Positions 43,401 to 53,871 of a DNA stretch of 64,000 nucleotides are shown one piece after another (positions within the stretch are counted from its first letter, which is position 1; every line of letters starts with the position of its first letter). Source of the DNA: Planctomycetota bacterium (GTDB lineage Bacteria > Planctomycetota > Planctomycetia > Pirellulales > Lacipirellulaceae); contig JAJDED010000043.1 of assembly GCA_029259915.1 (NCBI GenBank), forward strand, positions 118,503 through 182,502. The letters run 5' to 3'. The notes beneath the pieces were generated by a model. The model worked only from the letters and a program-made list of their open reading frames with translations. It ran no database searches and was not told the DNA's origin. A program made the position numbers and the translations under genes.

Positions 43401-44126
43401 TCACCACGTCAATTCTGCCGCTTCGCGTTTGTGATCATTGGAATCCACGCCCGTGATCAGTCCCCCGGAAATATGAATCACTCGGTCGGCCATATCGGCG
43501 ATCACCGCGTTGTGGGTGATTACGGCCGTGGTGGTGCCTAGCTCGCGATTGATACGCTGGATGGCTTCCAACACCATGATGCCCGTTTGCACGTCGAGCG
43601 CGCCGGTCGGCTCGTCGCACAAGAGCACGTCGGGCTGTTTGGCCACCGCCCGGGCGATTGCCACCCGCTGTTGTTCGCCTCCCGAGAGTTGCGCGGGAAA
43701 ATGATCTTTGCGGTTACCCAGGTCGACCAGCTCCAACGCCGCAAGCGGATCGAGCGGGCTGCGCGCGATCTCGGTAATCAGCGCCACGTTTTCCAATGCG
43801 GTGAGGCTGGGAATCAGATTGTAAAACTGAAACACGAATCCGACGTGCTCACGCCGATAGCGGGTAAGTTCTGCATCGTCAAAATCGGTGAGCTCGTGAT
43901 CCCGAAAATGGACCGTCCCCGAGGTAGGCGTATCAAGCCCGCCCAGAATGTTTAGCAATGTACTCTTGCCGCTACCCGAGGGTCCCAACAGAACCACAAA
44001 TTCGCCGGTAGTGAGATCAAGGTCCACACCGCGCAGCGCATGCACGTCCACCTCGCCCATGTGGTAGACCTTGGTAATCTGCCGGGCAGTAAACGATTCG
44101 CTTTGGACACTCGCGGCATTGCTCAC
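43401..44126 (-). CDS. ABC exporter ATP-binding protein, MacB/LolD type
   Basis: 241 residues starting at a GTG (44126). No ATG is in frame nearby and no strong ribosome site is seen. Motifs: Walker A GPSGSGKS (48-55), Q-loop [16 protein letters not shown], signature LSGGEQQR, Walker [13 protein letters not shown], and the switch His in [10 protein letters not shown]. The sequence belongs to the LolD/MacB/FtsE group, partners of FtsX-type permeases. First gene of an operon with the permease at 43203 and the HlyD-type adaptor at 40619, though repeat elements occupy both intergenic spaces. Substrate unknown. Confidence 0.93.
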   Translation of the reverse strand: MSNAASVQSESFTARQITKVYHMGEVDVHALRGVDLDLTTGEFVVLLGPSGSGKSTLLNILGGLDTPTSGTVHFRDHELTDFDDAELTRYRREHVGFVFQFYNLIPSLTALENVALITEIARSPLDPLAALELVDLGNRKDHFPAQLSGGEQQRVAIARAVAKQPDVLLCDEPTGALDVQTGIMVLEAIQRINRELGTTTAVITHNAVIADMADRVIHISGGLITGVDSNDHKREAAELTW

Positions 44127-44272
44127 AACGGTTAGTATCCCGCCGCGAATCTACGACGTCAATTCGTCGATACTGTCTACTATTCTGGATTTTCACCACA
44201 GAGGACACGGAGAGGGGAATGGGTGAACTATGGCTAATGACCGATGAAAGCAGTTGTAGGGTAGACGGGTGG

Positions 44273-44300
44273 CACCGGTTGGCGTCTTCGCCTACCGGTG
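44273..44300. repeat. Short hairpin element
   Basis: CACCGGTTGGCG (44273-44284) faces CGCCTACCGGTG (44289-44300) across a TCTT loop with one mismatch. A half-site resembling another repeat (ACCACAGAGGACACGGAGAGG, about 44196-44216) lies just before it. Confidence 0.65.
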
Positions 44301-44372
44301 TGACGGAGTCACAGGAGGTTTTTCTTTACTCCACCCAATTACTGTCCAACTATTGGGGTCCACCTCATAAAA

Positions 44373-44669
44373 TCAGTCAAACGACTGACGCCCCACGTCG
44401 AGAGCGGGGTGAAGCACTCGGCCCAGGAGAACCACTTGTCTGTCGTGATCGATACGGTAGTAGAGTCCGTAGCCACGATACGTGAAAAGTCGCAATCCTT
44501 CTGCCAGATCGTCACGAGCAATGCCTAGCTCTGGGTTGGTTTCTAACATGCGACACGTTTCAAGAAGCCCTTCACCAAACCGCACGGCTGCGGTCGGATT
44601 GTCGTAGCTGATATAGTCCAAGATGCCCTCGATGTCCGTGAGGGCCGGGTCTAAATAGATCAGTCGCAT
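44373..44669 (-). CDS. ParE/RelE-type toxin
   Basis: 98 residues, ATG overlapping by one base the TAA of the upstream antitoxin gene (TAATG). The sequence matches the ParE/RelE family: ALTDIEGILDYISYDNPTAAVRFGEGLLETCRMLETNPELGI, then GLRLFTYRGYGLYYRIDHDRQVVLLGRVLHPALDVGR, with the conserved C-terminal YRI...VLLGRVLH..LD pattern. ParE members inhibit gyrase; RelE members cut mRNA. The Asp/Tyr pattern and length fit ParE better. Works with the gene upstream. Confidence 0.85.
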   Translation of the reverse strand: MRLIYLDPALTDIEGILDYISYDNPTAAVRFGEGLLETCRMLETNPELGIARDDLAEGLRLFTYRGYGLYYRIDHDRQVVLLGRVLHPALDVGRQSFD

Positions 44670-44935
44670 TATGCGTTACTGTCGCTGATTGATTGCATCT
44701 TTCTGCGAATCCTCGCCTCGCCTTCCTTGGCCGATACTTCCTTACCGCCGAACCCTTCTTGAAGCAACGCCAGAAGCCGTCGACGCGACTGCTCGTCGTG
44801 TTCGGTCGCACCCAACAGAAAAGCCTCATCGACAAGGTAATACACTTTGTCGTCTTGATCATCTACAACGGGAACCGCTTGCCGTGGGTTGGCAGCGATT
44901 TCATCTCGCATTTCGTTAGTCAGTTTTGCAGCCAT
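44669..44935 (-). CDS. Putative antitoxin paired with the ParE-type toxin
   Basis: 88 residues. The N-terminal half (LTNEMRDEIAANPRQAVPVVDDQDDKVYYLVDEAFLLG) has a short strand-helix layout seen in antitoxins that precede ParE-type genes, and the second half is an acidic/basic helix (GGKEVSAKEGEARIRRKMQSI) that could wrap the toxin. No classic ribbon-helix-helix motif is obvious. The one-base overlap with the toxin and the usual antitoxin-first order support the pairing. Confidence 0.7.
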   Translation of the reverse strand: MAAKLTNEMRDEIAANPRQAVPVVDDQDDKVYYLVDEAFLLGATEHDEQSRRRLLALLQEGFGGKEVSAKEGEARIRRKMQSISDSNA

Positions 44936-44985
44936 ACCTTAATTCTACCACAAACCACAACATGCAGCACACGGCTTAGCAAGCA

Positions 44986-46038
44986 TTAAATGCGAGAGTC
45001 GTCCAAGTCAGCTTGGACCATCATTTTGGCTAGTTCGGCGAGGCCGACTTTTGGTTGCCAGCCGAGTTTTTCGCGTGCTTTGCTCGGGTCGCCCAATAGC
45101 AGGTCGACTTCGGCGGGGCGGAAGTAGCGCGGGTCGACTGCCACTAGCACTTGGCCATCCGGGCCGATGCCCTGCTCGGCTTCGCCGGTGCCCTTCCAAG
45201 TGAGTGGCATGCCGATTTCGGCAAAGCACAGATTGCAAAACTCTCGGACTGATTGGGTTTCGCCCGTCGCGATGACGAAATCTTCCGGCACGTCTTGCTG
45301 GAGCATCAGCCACATCGCTACGACATAGTCGCCGGCAAATCCCCAATCGCGCTTTGCGTCGAGGTTGCCGAGGTACACGCAATCTTGCTTGCCGAGTTTG
45401 ATCCTTGCGGCGGCACGGCTGATTTTGCGAGTGACAAACGTCTCGCCACGGCGGGGCGATTCGTGATTGAACAGGATGCCGTTTACCGCGAACATCCCGT
45501 ACGACTCGCGGTAGTTTTTCGTGATGTAAAACGAGTAAGCCTTTGCCGCGGCATAGGGACTGCGCGGATAGAAAGGCGTGGTTTCGGATTGCGGTGTTTC
45601 GACGACTTTTCCGTACAACTCGGAAGACGATGCCTGATAGAAGCGAGCCTTGATCCCCTCTTCGCGCATCGCTTCGAGAAGGCGGACTGTGCCCAAGCCG
45701 GTTACTTCGCCAGTGTACTCCGGCACTTCGAACGAGACCTTCACATGCGACTGGGCGCCTAGGTTGTAAACTTCGTCCGGGCGGACGTTGCGCAATATGT
45801 GGTTGATGCTGGAAGCATCGTTAAGGTCGCCGTAACAGAGCCGCAGGCGGACGTCTTCGTCGTGCGGATCTTGGTAAATATGGTCGATACGTCCGGTATT
45901 GAAAGACGAACTGCGGCGGATCATGCCCCAGACCTCGTACCCTTTTTCGAGCAAGAGTTCGGCCAAGTACGAACCGTCTTGGCCAGTGATACCAGTGATT
46001 AGTGCGCGTTTACCAATGCGAGGTGGAAATGAGTTCAT
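44986..46038 (-). CDS. gmd: GDP-mannose 4,6-dehydratase
   Basis: 350 residues. Converts GDP-D-mannose to GDP-4-keto-6-deoxy-D-mannose, the first step to GDP-L-fucose. Motifs: NAD site [10 protein letters not shown] (16-25), [24 protein letters not shown], the catalytic SSSELYG and YxxxK in [18 protein letters not shown], and [17 protein letters not shown]. Typical length. The gene for GDP-L-fucose synthase lies 67 bases upstream on the same strand, so both form one operon. The product feeds surface glycans. Confidence 0.97.
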   Translation of the reverse strand: MNSFPPRIGKRALITGITGQDGSYLAELLLEKGYEVWGMIRRSSSFNTGRIDHIYQDPHDEDVRLRLCYGDLNDASSINHILRNVRPDEVYNLGAQSHVKVSFEVPEYTGEVTGLGTVRLLEAMREEGIKARFYQASSSELYGKVVETPQSETTPFYPRSPYAAAKAYSFYITKNYRESYGMFAVNGILFNHESPRRGETFVTRKISRAAARIKLGKQDCVYLGNLDAKRDWGFAGDYVVAMWLMLQQDVPEDFVIATGETQSVREFCNLCFAEIGMPLTWKGTGEAEQGIGPDGQVLVAVDPRYFRPAEVDLLLGDPSKAREKLGWQPKVGLAELAKMMVQADLDDSRI

Positions 46039-46105
46039 CGACAGGGATCTTTGAGGGTTGAATGTTAGCGGTTTTAGTTACAAGCAAGTAATACTTAGGA
46101 CGTGA

Positions 46106-47065
46106 TTAGACTCTGGACGCCTCGCTGGGATAGTTTTCGACAAACCAATCGTACGCCGACTGGACACCGTCGCGTAGCGGGATTTGATGCTTCCAGCCGA
46201 GGGCGTGGATTCGACTGACGTCCAACAATTTGCGTGGTGTACCGTCTGGTTTGCTGGTGTCGAAAACAAGTTCGGCTTGAGGGTAGACGGCGTCTCGGAC
46301 AATTTCTGCAAGCTCGGCAATGGTGACGTCCTCGCCGGTGCCCACGTTGATGGGCAGTGCGTCTTCATAGTTTTCCAGCAGGAACACACAAGCGGCTGCC
46401 AGATCGTCGACGTGCATCAGCTCGCGCATTGGTTTGCCGGTTCCCCAGATCGACACTTGCTTGTTGTTTGCCAGCTTGGCTTCGTGAAACTTTCGCACGA
46501 GTGCCGGCAAAACGTGGGAGCCTTCGAGATCGAAATTGTCGTTCGGGCCGTATAGGTTGGTCGGCATTGCCGAGATAAAATTACAACCGTGTTGCTGACG
46601 GTAATAAGTGCAAGACTTGAGCCCCGTGATTTTCGCCAAGGCGTACGCTTCGTTGGTCGATTCGAGTGGACCGGTGAGAAGATATTCTTCGCGAATCGGT
46701 TGCGGGCAGTCGCGGGGATAGATGCAGGAGCTGCCCAAGTAGAGCAGTTTTTTAACCTTGTGTTTCCAAGCAGAGCGGAGCACCGTGGCATGAATCAACA
46801 AATTCTCGACCATGAAATCGGCCGGGTACGTCGCGTTGGCATGGATTCCGCCAACTTTTCCTGCAACATGGAGGACATACTCAGGACGGTTTTCCGCGAA
46901 CCAAGCTTCGACCGCCGCCGGGTCGCAGAGGTCCATCTCGCTACGCGTGGCAGTGAGGATTTGGCTGAATCCTGCTTGAATAAGCTGACGCACAATCGCA
47001 GAGCCGACCAATCCGCGGTGTCCAGAGACAAAAATTCTTCCGTTGCGTGGCAATGAGGTAGGCAT
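46106..47065 (-). CDS. fcl: GDP-L-fucose synthase
   Basis: 319 residues. Epimerises and reduces GDP-4-keto-6-deoxy-D-mannose to GDP-L-fucose with NADPH. Motifs: nucleotide-binding [11 protein letters not shown] (14-24), [17 protein letters not shown], the catalytic YxxxK in [22 protein letters not shown], and [18 protein letters not shown]. Family length. First gene of the fcl-gmd pair; the divergent TIGR03790-like gene starts 190 bases away. Together these supply fucose for polysaccharide or glycoprotein synthesis. Confidence 0.96.
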   Translation of the reverse strand: MPTSLPRNGRIFVSGHRGLVGSAIVRQLIQAGFSQILTATRSEMDLCDPAAVEAWFAENRPEYVLHVAGKVGGIHANATYPADFMVENLLIHATVLRSAWKHKVKKLLYLGSSCIYPRDCPQPIREEYLLTGPLESTNEAYALAKITGLKSCTYYRQQHGCNFISAMPTNLYGPNDNFDLEGSHVLPALVRKFHEAKLANNKQVSIWGTGKPMRELMHVDDLAAACVFLLENYEDALPINVGTGEDVTIAELAEIVRDAVYPQAELVFDTSKPDGTPRKLLDVSRIHALGWKHQIPLRDGVQSAYDWFVENYPSEASRV

Positions 47066-47254
47066 GGCGAGTCAGTATACAATCTGCTGTTTTCTGAATA
47101 GAATTTTCAAGGAGACCTTTTAACGAACCGTTTGCCGACCCAATCTAAGTTGTCTTTCCGATCGTCAGAGAATACAACAGAAGAAGTGTTCGCGGCATAC
47201 TGCGAAACATGCAGGATATTGTAAACCCTCCATCATAACCACAGCCCTTGGCCT

Positions 47255-48979
47255 ATGAAAGCAGTAGTTGCGACAAGCAGGAAGCTATTTTTGTTTTTCC
47301 TGGGATCAATCTTATTCATCGGGATATCAGCCCCCAGCCATGCGGGTGGCGGCCCGGAGAACGTATTTCTGTTGGTCAATCCGTTGAGTCGCGATTCGCT
47401 GACGGTCGCCAATCATTATATCGACCTCCGCCAGTTGCCCCCGCAAAACGTCTTTTACCTTCCCTGGACACGTTCGAAGTCCGACGCCTGGGGAAGCATG
47501 TTCCGCAAGGAGATTTTGCTGCCGACGTTGGAAGAAATCGGAAAGCGTAATCTGGGCGGGCAAATCGACTACTTGATTTACTCGTGTGATTACCCCTGGA
47601 GAGTAAATTTTACGAAAGATTTTCCCGACGAAAAATTTCCGCCTGTGATGCGGCCCCTCGCCTCGCTTACCGGGGCAACTTATCTTTGGGCTTTCGCTAA
47701 AGAAAAGCGAAAAGAAATGTTTAGCCCGATGACCAACTTCTATTATTCCACCCCCAGGGGTGGCATGACGCTTAGCCGATCGTTTCGCGGTCAGCATCAG
47801 TGGGATCCCGAGGGCCGCCGTACCGCGCCGGGAAAAGGAATCCCTTATCTGCTTTCGACCATGTTGGGGGTCACCGATGGTCGTGGCAATAGCGTGGATG
47901 AAATTATCCGCTACCTAAAATCCGCACATCGTGCCGATGGCACGAAGCCCAAAGGAAATATCTACTATGTGAAGAACAACTCGCCTCGATCCACACCACG
48001 CGACAAAGAATTTCCCAAGGCGGTTTCCGCATTGCGGCTGTTGGGATTGCAGGCGGAAGTTGTTGAAGGAAAATTTTTGGAGCACAAACGCAATATCATG
48101 GGGGTCACTTGCGGAGCACCGTTGCTGAACATTGCCCAATCGGATTGCCATTTTTCGCCGGGTGCGCTGGGAGATAACCTCACGAGTGCCGGGGGCCTGA
48201 TGACGATCCGCAAATTGAAAGGCCCCGACCAGACGCCGCTGACGGATTTTTTGCGTTTTGGCGCCGCAGGTGCCAGCGGTACCGTGACAGAACCGCTGGC
48301 GGTTCCCCACAAGTTTCCCTCGCCATTTTTGCATGTCCATTACGCGCGAGGCTGTTCGCTGGCTGAGGCGTTTTACCAATCGGTCGCGGGGCCTTACCAG
48401 TTGCTGATTGTTGGTGATCCCTTGTGTCAGCCATCGGCAGATTTTCCGGTGGTTCAACTGAAAGGTATCGAAGATCGAGCATTTGTCTCTGGGACCTTGA
48501 CCATTGCGCCGTCAACCAAATCAAGCGAGCCGAAACCAATCGGCACCTATGATCTGTATGTCGACGGCAAACGGATCCAGCGGATCAGGCCTGGCGGCAA
48601 GTTTTTTCTTGATACGCTACCATTGGACGATGGTTTCCACGAAGTCCGGGTCGTTGCCACTGAGAAAACGGCTGTCGAAACTCAAGGACGGTGGATCGGC
48701 AACGTGACGGTAAAAAATGGGCGTGACGCAGTTCAGCTTCAGGCCGATCAATCGCAGTTCCGCTCCGGGATGGAGTCGTTCACCGTCGAGGTCGCTTCTT
48801 CCAGTAAGACTCCAGTGACGGTTTTTCACAATAGTCGTGAATTGGGAAAAGTTGACCAAGGAAACGGAAAGTTGCGAGTCGACGTAGAAACCGTGGGGAC
48901 GGGGCCAATTACACTAGTCGCATTATCCCAGGGAGAGCCCGGCTTGCGTTCTCGACCCCTGCGATTGGTCATTCCGTAA
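47255..48979 (+). CDS. TIGR03790-like exported protein
   Basis: 574 residues. A signal sequence is clear (KLFLFFLGSILFIGISAPSHAGG, cleavage about A30). The next part (ENVFLLVNPLSRDSLTVANHYIDLRQLPPQNVFYL) and the later ARGCSLAEAFYQSVAGPYQLLIVGDPLCQP match my recollection of TIGR03790, a family of unknown function found in several environmental phyla. The C-terminal ~170 residues have beta-sandwich-like strands (YDLYVDGKRIQRI, HEVRVVATEKTAV). No catalytic motif can be named. It starts a run of three plus-strand genes (TIGR03790-like, giant TPR, DPFG protein), all exported or membrane anchored. Confidence 0.75.
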   Translation: MKAVVATSRKLFLFFLGSILFIGISAPSHAGGGPENVFLLVNPLSRDSLTVANHYIDLRQLPPQNVFYLPWTRSKSDAWGSMFRKEILLPTLEEIGKRNLGGQIDYLIYSCDYPWRVNFTKDFPDEKFPPVMRPLASLTGATYLWAFAKEKRKEMFSPMTNFYYSTPRGGMTLSRSFRGQHQWDPEGRRTAPGKGIPYLLSTMLGVTDGRGNSVDEIIRYLKSAHRADGTKPKGNIYYVKNNSPRSTPRDKEFPKAVSALRLLGLQAEVVEGKFLEHKRNIMGVTCGAPLLNIAQSDCHFSPGALGDNLTSAGGLMTIRKLKGPDQTPLTDFLRFGAAGASGTVTEPLAVPHKFPSPFLHVHYARGCSLAEAFYQSVAGPYQLLIVGDPLCQPSADFPVVQLKGIEDRAFVSGTLTIAPSTKSSEPKPIGTYDLYVDGKRIQRIRPGGKFFLDTLPLDDGFHEVRVVATEKTAVETQGRWIGNVTVKNGRDAVQLQADQSQFRSGMESFTVEVASSSKTPVTVFHNSRELGKVDQGNGKLRVDVETVGTGPITLVALSQGEPGLRSRPLRLVIP

Positions 48980-49424
48980 TTGTGACATTTGCATTACGAG
49001 TGAGCAGGGCAAGGTGATGTCTTTGCATAACCCTCTGGCGCGGTGTTTGCGGGCCTATTTTCGCTGCGGTATTGATAGCTGAGGAAAGATGTATCGGTTG
49101 GGCTGGCGGGCGTCCTTCCCGACGTCGTTGACACACTGTACACGGGGGATACCATGAAGGTTGGTTTGGAGTCGAGTTTGACAGTCAGTTAAGCTTCCTA
49201 GTGCTTTGACAACATCGAGAATTAGGGTGCGAAACATCACAACTACTTGCCCACTAATCTCTTGTGATGTTTCGCACCCTAATTTTGAATACTGACAAAG
49301 CACTAGGACCGCTCTGGTACGCTCACCAAGGTCCGGAGCAGCAAATACCCGCACAGACTCTTTGCCCTCTTTTTCTCGATTTAATTGTCACAAGAATCTT
49401 CAGACGCTCGACGGAACACTTGCC
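48980..49424. other. Gap with MITE-like element before the TPR gene
   Basis: 445 bases. The central part is the inverted repeat at 49197-49307. The short minus-strand frame 49055-49354 crosses this element and shows no family resemblance, so I do not call it. Promoter of the TPR gene must lie in the last ~115 bases or inside the element. Confidence 0.5.
49197..49307. mobile_element. MITE-like inverted-repeat element
   Basis: Two arms of 46 bases (49197-49242 and 49262-49307) match in 40 of 46 positions by hand alignment. Ends read CCTAGTGCTTTG and CAAAGCACTAGG. The inner arm parts ATTAGGGTGCGAAACATCAC are identical. The loop is about 19 bases. No coding sequence is inside. The size and terminal inverted repeats resemble a miniature transposable element, but no transposase is in the window. 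Confidence 0.7.
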
Positions 49425-52400
49425 ATGCAAAGGTATCGGATCAATTATCATCTTCTCGTGGGATTGGTTATCGGCAGTGTAGTCTTGTCGATAACAGCCC
49501 ACTTTATATGGAAGTGGCGGGTCAATAGCAAAGCGACCTGGTACCGCGAACGTTCGGCTCGTGCTTTGGAAGAGGGCGACAAGATCGAGGCGTTCGACTA
49601 TCTCGGCAAGTTTGCAAAGCTTCGCAGAGATGATGAACAAGTACGCGTGGAACTGGCAAGCCTTGCTTCTGACATTGTTGTACTGGAGAGCGCAACGCGC
49701 GAAGAACGGGGAACTGCGTTTGCGATATTAGAAGAAACCGTGAGGCAGACCGGGGATGCTGATTTAAGACGTAAGCTTGCGGATTTCCATTTTGCAATCG
49801 GCAGATCCGAGGCGATCGTCCATTATGAAGAGCTCCTTGCAAAAACGCCTGACGACCCTGAACTCAACGCGCTGTACGTGCGCGCGCTATTCCGATCCAA
49901 AGACTATCGGCGTGCAACTGAGCTGGCGCTCAATCTGATTGGTTACGACAAGAATACGAAGTCGTTCGATCCTCAAAAGTCAAAGGCATCTGATCAGCCT
50001 GTGCTCTTTGCCACATTGGCCAGTGCTTTGGTATCGCGTAGCAAAGAACCTGAGTTGGCGCGAGAAGTGATTGAGTTGATGATTGCCAACAATCCTGAGT
50101 CGGCTGTGGCCCATCTGCAAAGGTCAATTTTTCTTTCTCGCGTTCAAGAGATAGATGAAGCGGCAGCGGCGCTAGAGCGTGCTTACGAACTCGATCCACT
50201 CGATGCAGATATCTTGAACCAAAAGGGCTGGGCAGCTTTAGAAGACAAGGATTATGAAAAAGCTGCTCAATTTTTCGCGAAGGGCTTAGAAGAATATCCA
50301 GAAGTGGTTCTTTTCTACAATCAGCTAGCTCGCGCCGAATTGGGACGTGGTCAAACCGATGAAGCCCTTGAGGTAATGGATCGTTGCATTAAGAAATTCG
50401 GGAAACAGCGAACGGTGGAACAACTGCTTTTCAAGGCAGATGTCCTGCTGTCCAAGGGCGATACCGAGGGCGTGAAGAAAATTGCCCTTGAACTCGAGGA
50501 TCTAGAAAATCCGGCTTTTCAGCCGGCAATTGATTTTCAATACGCACGCATCACCTGGCATGAAAAGAACTGGGCGCAGGCAGCTAAGCAATTGAAACGC
50601 GTACGTCCCCAATTGGTTGCGTTCGGCAGGACTCAGGCACTAGCTGGCACCATGCTTGGCGAGTGTTACAGAAATCTAGGAAAGCTTGATCTTGCCAGGG
50701 AAGTTTTTCAGCTTGTTCTCGATGATGAGACAGTTGCCGCCAATGACCCGATCAAACAGCTATCTCGAGCGAATATCATACAAATTGAAAATCAGCTAGG
50801 AATTTCCAGTGGATATCAAGGGACAACACTCATCAGCTTAGTGGAGGGAATTCTGGACCTGCCAGAGGAGCAGCGAGACTGGAGTAAGACTGACGAGTTC
50901 ATTGATGCAATGGCCGAACAAAGGGATTTCTCGGAGGTGCAAAAAAAACTTTTGCATGCACAAGTCTTTGCGCTAAGGAAGATGCTTCCCGAGGCGAAAC
51001 AAATGGTTCGAGACGCAGCCAAGCTCGAACCTGATAATTTAAATGTCCGTATTGCTGCCACTAAACTGCTGTTGATGGAACCGGAATCGGGACCAGCCAA
51101 AGCTTTGAAGCTCCTGGGTGAAATCGAAAAGAAGCATGGTGTCTCTCTCGAATCGCGTGCCTTGAAAGCAGACGTGCTGATGGCAATCGGCGACGACAAG
51201 CTTCTGGAGCAACTTCGTTCGCTTGTCGAGGGTACGGAGGATTTTAGCGATGCAGAACGGCTTAAGCTTACGTCGACCTTAGGGGTTAAGTTTCTTCAGC
51301 TTCAGGCCGACGACGACGCAAAGCATTTTTTAGGCCAAGCTGCCGAAATGTCGCCTGACAATCTTCCTCTGCGCGTGCAACTGTTTGATATTGCTCTGCG
51401 ACAGGGGGATGATGCGGCGATGCGCGAAGCGCAGCAGAAGATTTTGGATTTAGTCAAAAGTAAAGAGGATGGCAACTACATTCTCACAGAAGTAAAAAGG
51501 CTCATCGTCGGCAGCCGTCAGGGAAAGAGTTCACCGGAAGTTTTGGCCGAGGCAAGGAAACTGCTAGACAAGGCGTTAAGAGAGCGGCCTCGGTGGCACG
51601 AGTTACACGTTTTGTATGGTCAGCTGCTGTTGATGCAAGGGGGCGAGACGGACCTGGCACTTGAGCATTTCAACGACGCATTGAAATATGGACCTCCCAA
51701 TGCTGGCGCTGTGGTGATTCATGTGAGGCAGCTTGAAAGTCGTGGTGATTATAAGCAGGCCTTGGAAAAGATGGATGTTTTGCCTGCCGGCGCCAGAACA
51801 AGATTGTTAGGACAGACTGAAGCAAACATTTTGCTGAAAATGGGAGATCTGGATGCCGCGTTCGAGTCGGCGCAAAAACTTGCCAAGGCACTGCCCGAAA
51901 ATGTCGCGATCCAGCTCTGGTTTGCCCAGTTGGCCCAGCAGGCAGATCATTTCGATCCTGCGGAAGAAGCTTTTGAAAAAGCATGTGAACTACAGCCTCT
52001 GGCCCCCGAAAATTGGATGAAACTGGTGGCTCTTTACGCCCAAAAAAAGGAGTCTGACAAAATTGAGGATACCATTCGTCGTGCCCAACTGGCCGTCGAA
52101 GCAGAATTTACCCCTTTGGTACAGGCGAAATATTTTGAAATCCGAGGGCGGTGGCGGGCTGCCGAGAAGATCTACTCAGCCTCTTACGGGGCTACATTGG
52201 AAGATCCAATGAATGCCAGGCGAATGGCAGAATTCTATCTATTCTGGAGCAAATCGGACGCTGAAAACCTCAGCAGGGCAGCCCCGTATCTCAACAGCAT
52301 TCTGCGGTCCGCTAACGAAGGTACTCTTGCCAGCGATGATCCGAATGTTGTTTGGGCACGCGAAAAGGCAGCTCGGTTGCTGGCTGCTTCGCGTGACTAT

Positions 52401-53711
52401 CGCAAGTCGGTACAAGCCGAAAAATTGCTGATGCAGGCCTCCGTCGATGGGCAATTACCCAAGGAGTATCAAACCTTATACAGTGAGATTCTTTTTTCCC
52501 GCGCAGATCCCATATCTCTTTTGGCAGGCATCGATATCCTCACAGAATTGAACGAACGCGGGAAGTTGGACAAGAAACAGACGTTGTTGTTAGCGAACCT
52601 ATTAGCGCGAGCTAACAATTGGAAGCTTGGAAAAGAGCTCATGCTCGATGCCCTCGGTCAATTTGGATCAGATTCCGATGTGTGGGCCGCTTACATCGAC
52701 TTGTTGATTAGGCAGGGGGAGTACTCTGTGGCCGCTCAACGGTTGAATCGTTACAAAGATATTGCCGAGTCGAGCCTTTCTGTTATTCAGCTTCGTGTCC
52801 AACTTGCCTCGGCACGAGGCGACCAAGTAGAGGTCGAGCGGTTGTTAAGATCGATGCTTCCACCTCAGCTTGATGGGGCACTTGATGATAATCAGCTCAG
52901 AATAGTGCGAGCTGTGGCAGGGATAGCAGCAAAATACAAGGATTATGAACTTGCAGAGAAACTCTTCCAGCTTTACGTCCGGCGATCACCAGAAAGCGGT
53001 TTTGACTTAGCAAATTTCCTCGCCCTTCACGGTGACCCAGACACTGCAGTTTCCATAATGAAGCGGTTACTCAAACAACAGCCCGAGCAGGTTATTCAGT
53101 TGGCTGTGCAAATGCTGAGGGAGCGGCGAACAGTTATCGGAGATAAGTATGACGCGGATGTGCAGCAGATGGTTGCGGAAGCCCTACGAGACGATCCAGA
53201 ATCATCATCGCGAATTGCAATTCATGCCGAGATGCTGGAGGTTTTGGAAAAGTACGACCAATCCATTGCGGCCTATGAAGATCTTCTCAAACGGGACGAT
53301 GTACAGCTTATGGCCCGAGCGGCAGCGATGAATAATGTGGCTTTTCTGCTGGCATTGCGCAACGAGCGGCTCGAGGATGCTCAGCAATATATCGACGGAG
53401 CGATCGAATTACTGGGGCCTGTGGCCGACGCACTCGACACTCGGGCAGTGATTCGGATAGCCCGCAAGGAGTATGATCTGGCGATTGAAGATATGTCGCT
53501 TGCCCTGTCGATCGACCCCAACGCAGTCAAATACTATCACTTAGCCAGGGCGCATTTGCTTGGCGGAAATAACGATTTGGCTCTAAAAGCTTGGCAGGAC
53601 GGTGAAAAGTTGGGTTTGGAAAAGGAATCGCTTACTATAATCGAGCAAAAAGGGTTCGAAGAAGTCCAGCAGCAGATCGAAGGTTTACGTTCGCAAAACG
53701 CAAAGCTGTAA
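49425..53711 (+). CDS. Giant membrane-anchored tetratricopeptide repeat protein
   Basis: 1,428 residues from the ATG at 49425 (ORF runs from 49362, but the first codons before it are unsupported). One N-terminal membrane anchor (HLLVGLVIGSVVLSITAHFIW, about 9-29) is followed by ~1,390 residues of alpha-helical repeat. Tetratricopeptide signatures recur throughout: AAAALERAYELDPLDADILNQKGWAALEDKDYEKAAQFFAKGL, AEFYLFWSKSDAENL, EKLFQLYVRRSPESGFDLANFLALHGDPDTAV and QYIDGAIELLGPVADALDTRAVIRIARKEYDLAIEDMSLALSIDPNAV. The layout recalls TPR proteins of exopolysaccharide and PEP-CTERM/exosortase systems. It probably scaffolds a periplasmic or envelope complex. Confidence 0.85.
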   Translation: MQRYRINYHLLVGLVIGSVVLSITAHFIWKWRVNSKATWYRERSARALEEGDKIEAFDYLGKFAKLRRDDEQVRVELASLASDIVVLESATREERGTAFAILEETVRQTGDADLRRKLADFHFAIGRSEAIVHYEELLAKTPDDPELNALYVRALFRSKDYRRATELALNLIGYDKNTKSFDPQKSKASDQPVLFATLASALVSRSKEPELAREVIELMIANNPESAVAHLQRSIFLSRVQEIDEAAAALERAYELDPLDADILNQKGWAALEDKDYEKAAQFFAKGLEEYPEVVLFYNQLARAELGRGQTDEALEVMDRCIKKFGKQRTVEQLLFKADVLLSKGDTEGVKKIALELEDLENPAFQPAIDFQYARITWHEKNWAQAAKQLKRVRPQLVAFGRTQALAGTMLGECYRNLGKLDLAREVFQLVLDDETVAANDPIKQLSRANIIQIENQLGISSGYQGTTLISLVEGILDLPEEQRDWSKTDEFIDAMAEQRDFSEVQKKLLHAQVFALRKMLPEAKQMVRDAAKLEPDNLNVRIAATKLLLMEPESGPAKALKLLGEIEKKHGVSLESRALKADVLMAIGDDKLLEQLRSLVEGTEDFSDAERLKLTSTLGVKFLQLQADDDAKHFLGQAAEMSPDNLPLRVQLFDIALRQGDDAAMREAQQKILDLVKSKEDGNYILTEVKRLIVGSRQGKSSPEVLAEARKLLDKALRERPRWHELHVLYGQLLLMQGGETDLALEHFNDALKYGPPNAGAVVIHVRQLESRGDYKQALEKMDVLPAGARTRLLGQTEANILLKMGDLDAAFESAQKLAKALPENVAIQLWFAQLAQQADHFDPAEEAFEKACELQPLAPENWMKLVALYAQKKESDKIEDTIRRAQLAVEAEFTPLVQAKYFEIRGRWRAAEKIYSASYGATLEDPMNARRMAEFYLFWSKSDAENLSRAAPYLNSILRSANEGTLASDDPNVVWAREKAARLLAASRDYRKSVQAEKLLMQASVDGQLPKEYQTLYSEILFSRADPISLLAGIDILTELNERGKLDKKQTLLLANLLARANNWKLGKELMLDALGQFGSDSDVWAAYIDLLIRQGEYSVAAQRLNRYKDIAESSLSVIQLRVQLASARGDQVEVERLLRSMLPPQLDGALDDNQLRIVRAVAGIAAKYKDYELAEKLFQLYVRRSPESGFDLANFLALHGDPDTAVSIMKRLLKQQPEQVIQLAVQMLRERRTVIGDKYDADVQQMVAEALRDDPESSSRIAIHAEMLEVLEKYDQSIAAYEDLLKRDDVQLMARAAAMNNVAFLLALRNERLEDAQQYIDGAIELLGPVADALDTRAVIRIARKEYDLAIEDMSLALSIDPNAVKYYHLARAHLLGGNNDLALKAWQDGEKLGLEKESLTIIEQKGFEEVQQQIEGLRSQNAKL

Positions 53712-53871
53712 ACAGTCCTACAGTGGGATTTTCATTGTTTGCTTTGCTTTGCCGAACTAATTAGTATGACGGTTGCTCAAAGCGGTTCTCAATCAGTCAT
53801 CCGTCAGGTCGATGTCTGTTCAGCATGGTGTTTATGCTTTTTCACAGTCTCGTAAATAGGAGTGCTCTCTT

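Noticed and set aside
49055..49354. Minus-strand ORF crossing the MITE-like element
   Set aside because: It spans both arms of a palindrome, has no ribosome site and no family resemblance.
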